Assembly: GCA_033064195.1 (NCBI GenBank) | Contig: JARBJD010000041.1 | Span: forward strand, 124,001-188,000 | DNA from: Blattamonas nauphoetae | Taxonomy: Eukaryota > Preaxostyla > Oxymonadida | Direction of reading: 5' to 3' | DNA: 64,000 nt | In this document: piece after piece, positions 63,385-64,000 of the stretch | How positions within the stretch are numbered: position 1 is the stretch's first letter | Layout: each line of letters begins with the position of its first letter | Notes under the pieces: model-generated | The model's database searches: none | The model's input: only the letters and a program-made list of their open reading frames with translations | What the model was told of the DNA's origin: nothing | Translations under genes and position numbers: made by a program

Positions 63385-64000
63385 ATGGGACAACTGGGAG
63401 ACAACTCTGATCAGTCTTTCAGTCAAGACTGGGTTGATCACTTTTTTAAACCTCTTTCTGATTTATACCTTTACATTTTGACGGCGTTTTCACAACTTTC
63501 CGCCTCGCTGTTTCCTTCTTCTATGAACCAAATGATGGAAGAACCACCAATAGTTCCACAACCAACACGCTACTCACCGAGCAGGAGCAGGGGACTGGAT
63601 CGGCATGTGAATATCTTCTTAAATGTGTGTTGTTCTCAGTTTTTATGAAATTTGCACGTTGTGATTAGGAGGAACAGTCAGCCTTTGACAACTTGGCGAT
63701 AGGTTTGTCTACCGTCTTATTCACATGTTAACACTCTCCATTTTCATTCTCACAACAGGAAATGTGATGGATAGTCTTAAACCACATCAACAAGCACTGG
63801 CAGCACTCGCTATCATGTTTGATGTCATGAAGACAAACGAATCTGAAGCCATCCTGCCTCCTTTTGATCTCACCCCAATTCAAGACCCCTCCCAGATAAC
63901 TTCTCTTCATTCTTCAGGGTCTCATCCCCAAAAATCACAGTCAACCAGTCAATTAACAAGGCAGGATGTCGTCGAAGATGCATGCGCTTCACTGAACATT
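63385..64000 (+). CDS. Hypothetical protein, 5' part, continues past the window
   Basis: The ATG at 63385 starts MGQLGDNSDQSFSQDWVDHF. At least two introns follow. The first lies after SRSRGLDRH (donor GTGAAT, acceptor GATTAG); the second joins EEQSAFDNLAIG to NVMDSLKPHQQALAALAIMF. The frame stays open to the last base (EDACASLNI). The N-terminal half is helical. The rest is low complexity, rich in S, Q and P. No domain is recognised in what is present. Confidence 0.55.

Noticed and set aside
1-64000. tRNA, rRNA, snRNA genes and CRISPR arrays
   Set aside because: I looked for cloverleaf-like arms, conserved rRNA stretches and regular spaced repeats and saw none that held up. The only regular array is the coding 273-bp repeat.
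1-64000. Alternative genetic code with TAA/TAG as glutamine, known in some oxymonads
   Set aside because: Conserved genes here end at all three stops at the expected lengths (eL38 with TAA, NTF2 with TAG, REXO4 with TGA), so the standard code fits.

Overview
The window is nuclear DNA of a compact, intron-bearing protist genome. About 30 genes lie on both strands, often less than 300 bp apart. Most are split by very short GT-AG introns, typically 30-90 nt. Stops of all three kinds are used normally. Three gene families point to an oxymonad metamonad close to Blattamonas: giant beta-helix/repeat surface proteins with a C-terminal kinase-like domain, ARM/coiled-coil/SPRY proteins, and many degenerate kinases. 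The assignment is inferred from family content and intron style, not from a search.

Layout. 1-4.1 kb: an SPFG-rich protein (5' part only), a small unknown gene, REXO4-type exonuclease, and a head-to-head pair of MRH-like secreted proteins inside an inverted duplication that also copied the REXO4 tail. 4.6-16.9 kb: a helical unknown, a membrane protein carrying a 273-bp x 7 array, a large coiled-coil/triple-SPRY protein, a two-pass membrane protein and ribosomal protein eL38. 17.1-27.1 kb: a 9.9-kb palindromic unit. Two nearly identical 2.4-kb inverted repeats each carry a GC-rich type I PKS linker-acyltransferase gene. They flank a 1,467-residue P-loop NTPase gene of Crinkler/RHS type.

27.3-49.3 kb is mostly conserved eukaryotic cell biology. 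It holds a BRO1-domain protein, a coiled-coil protein, an STPGR (sperm-tail PG-rich) flagellar protein, a cyclin, a ZC2HC1-like zinc-finger protein, an EF-hand protein, an SRPK-like kinase, Rab GDI, an RRM/RS splicing-type protein, NTF2, prolidase, a class IV aminotransferase and a DMT-type transporter. 49.4-49.8 kb is a MITE-like element with perfect 27-bp terminal inverted repeats.

49.9-64 kb: a pseudokinase-SPRY protein ending in a CaaX box, a charged membrane protein, a 2,212-residue beta-helix/repeat/pseudokinase receptor and the start of an unknown gene.

Functional links are limited. SRPK and the RS-domain RRM protein are 2.4 kb apart and could act in one splicing pathway. Rab GDI, BRO1 and the MRH proteins belong to membrane traffic. 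STPGR and probably ZC2HC1 belong to flagellar structure. The most unusual regions are the 9.9-kb palindrome and the repeat-rich surface protein genes.
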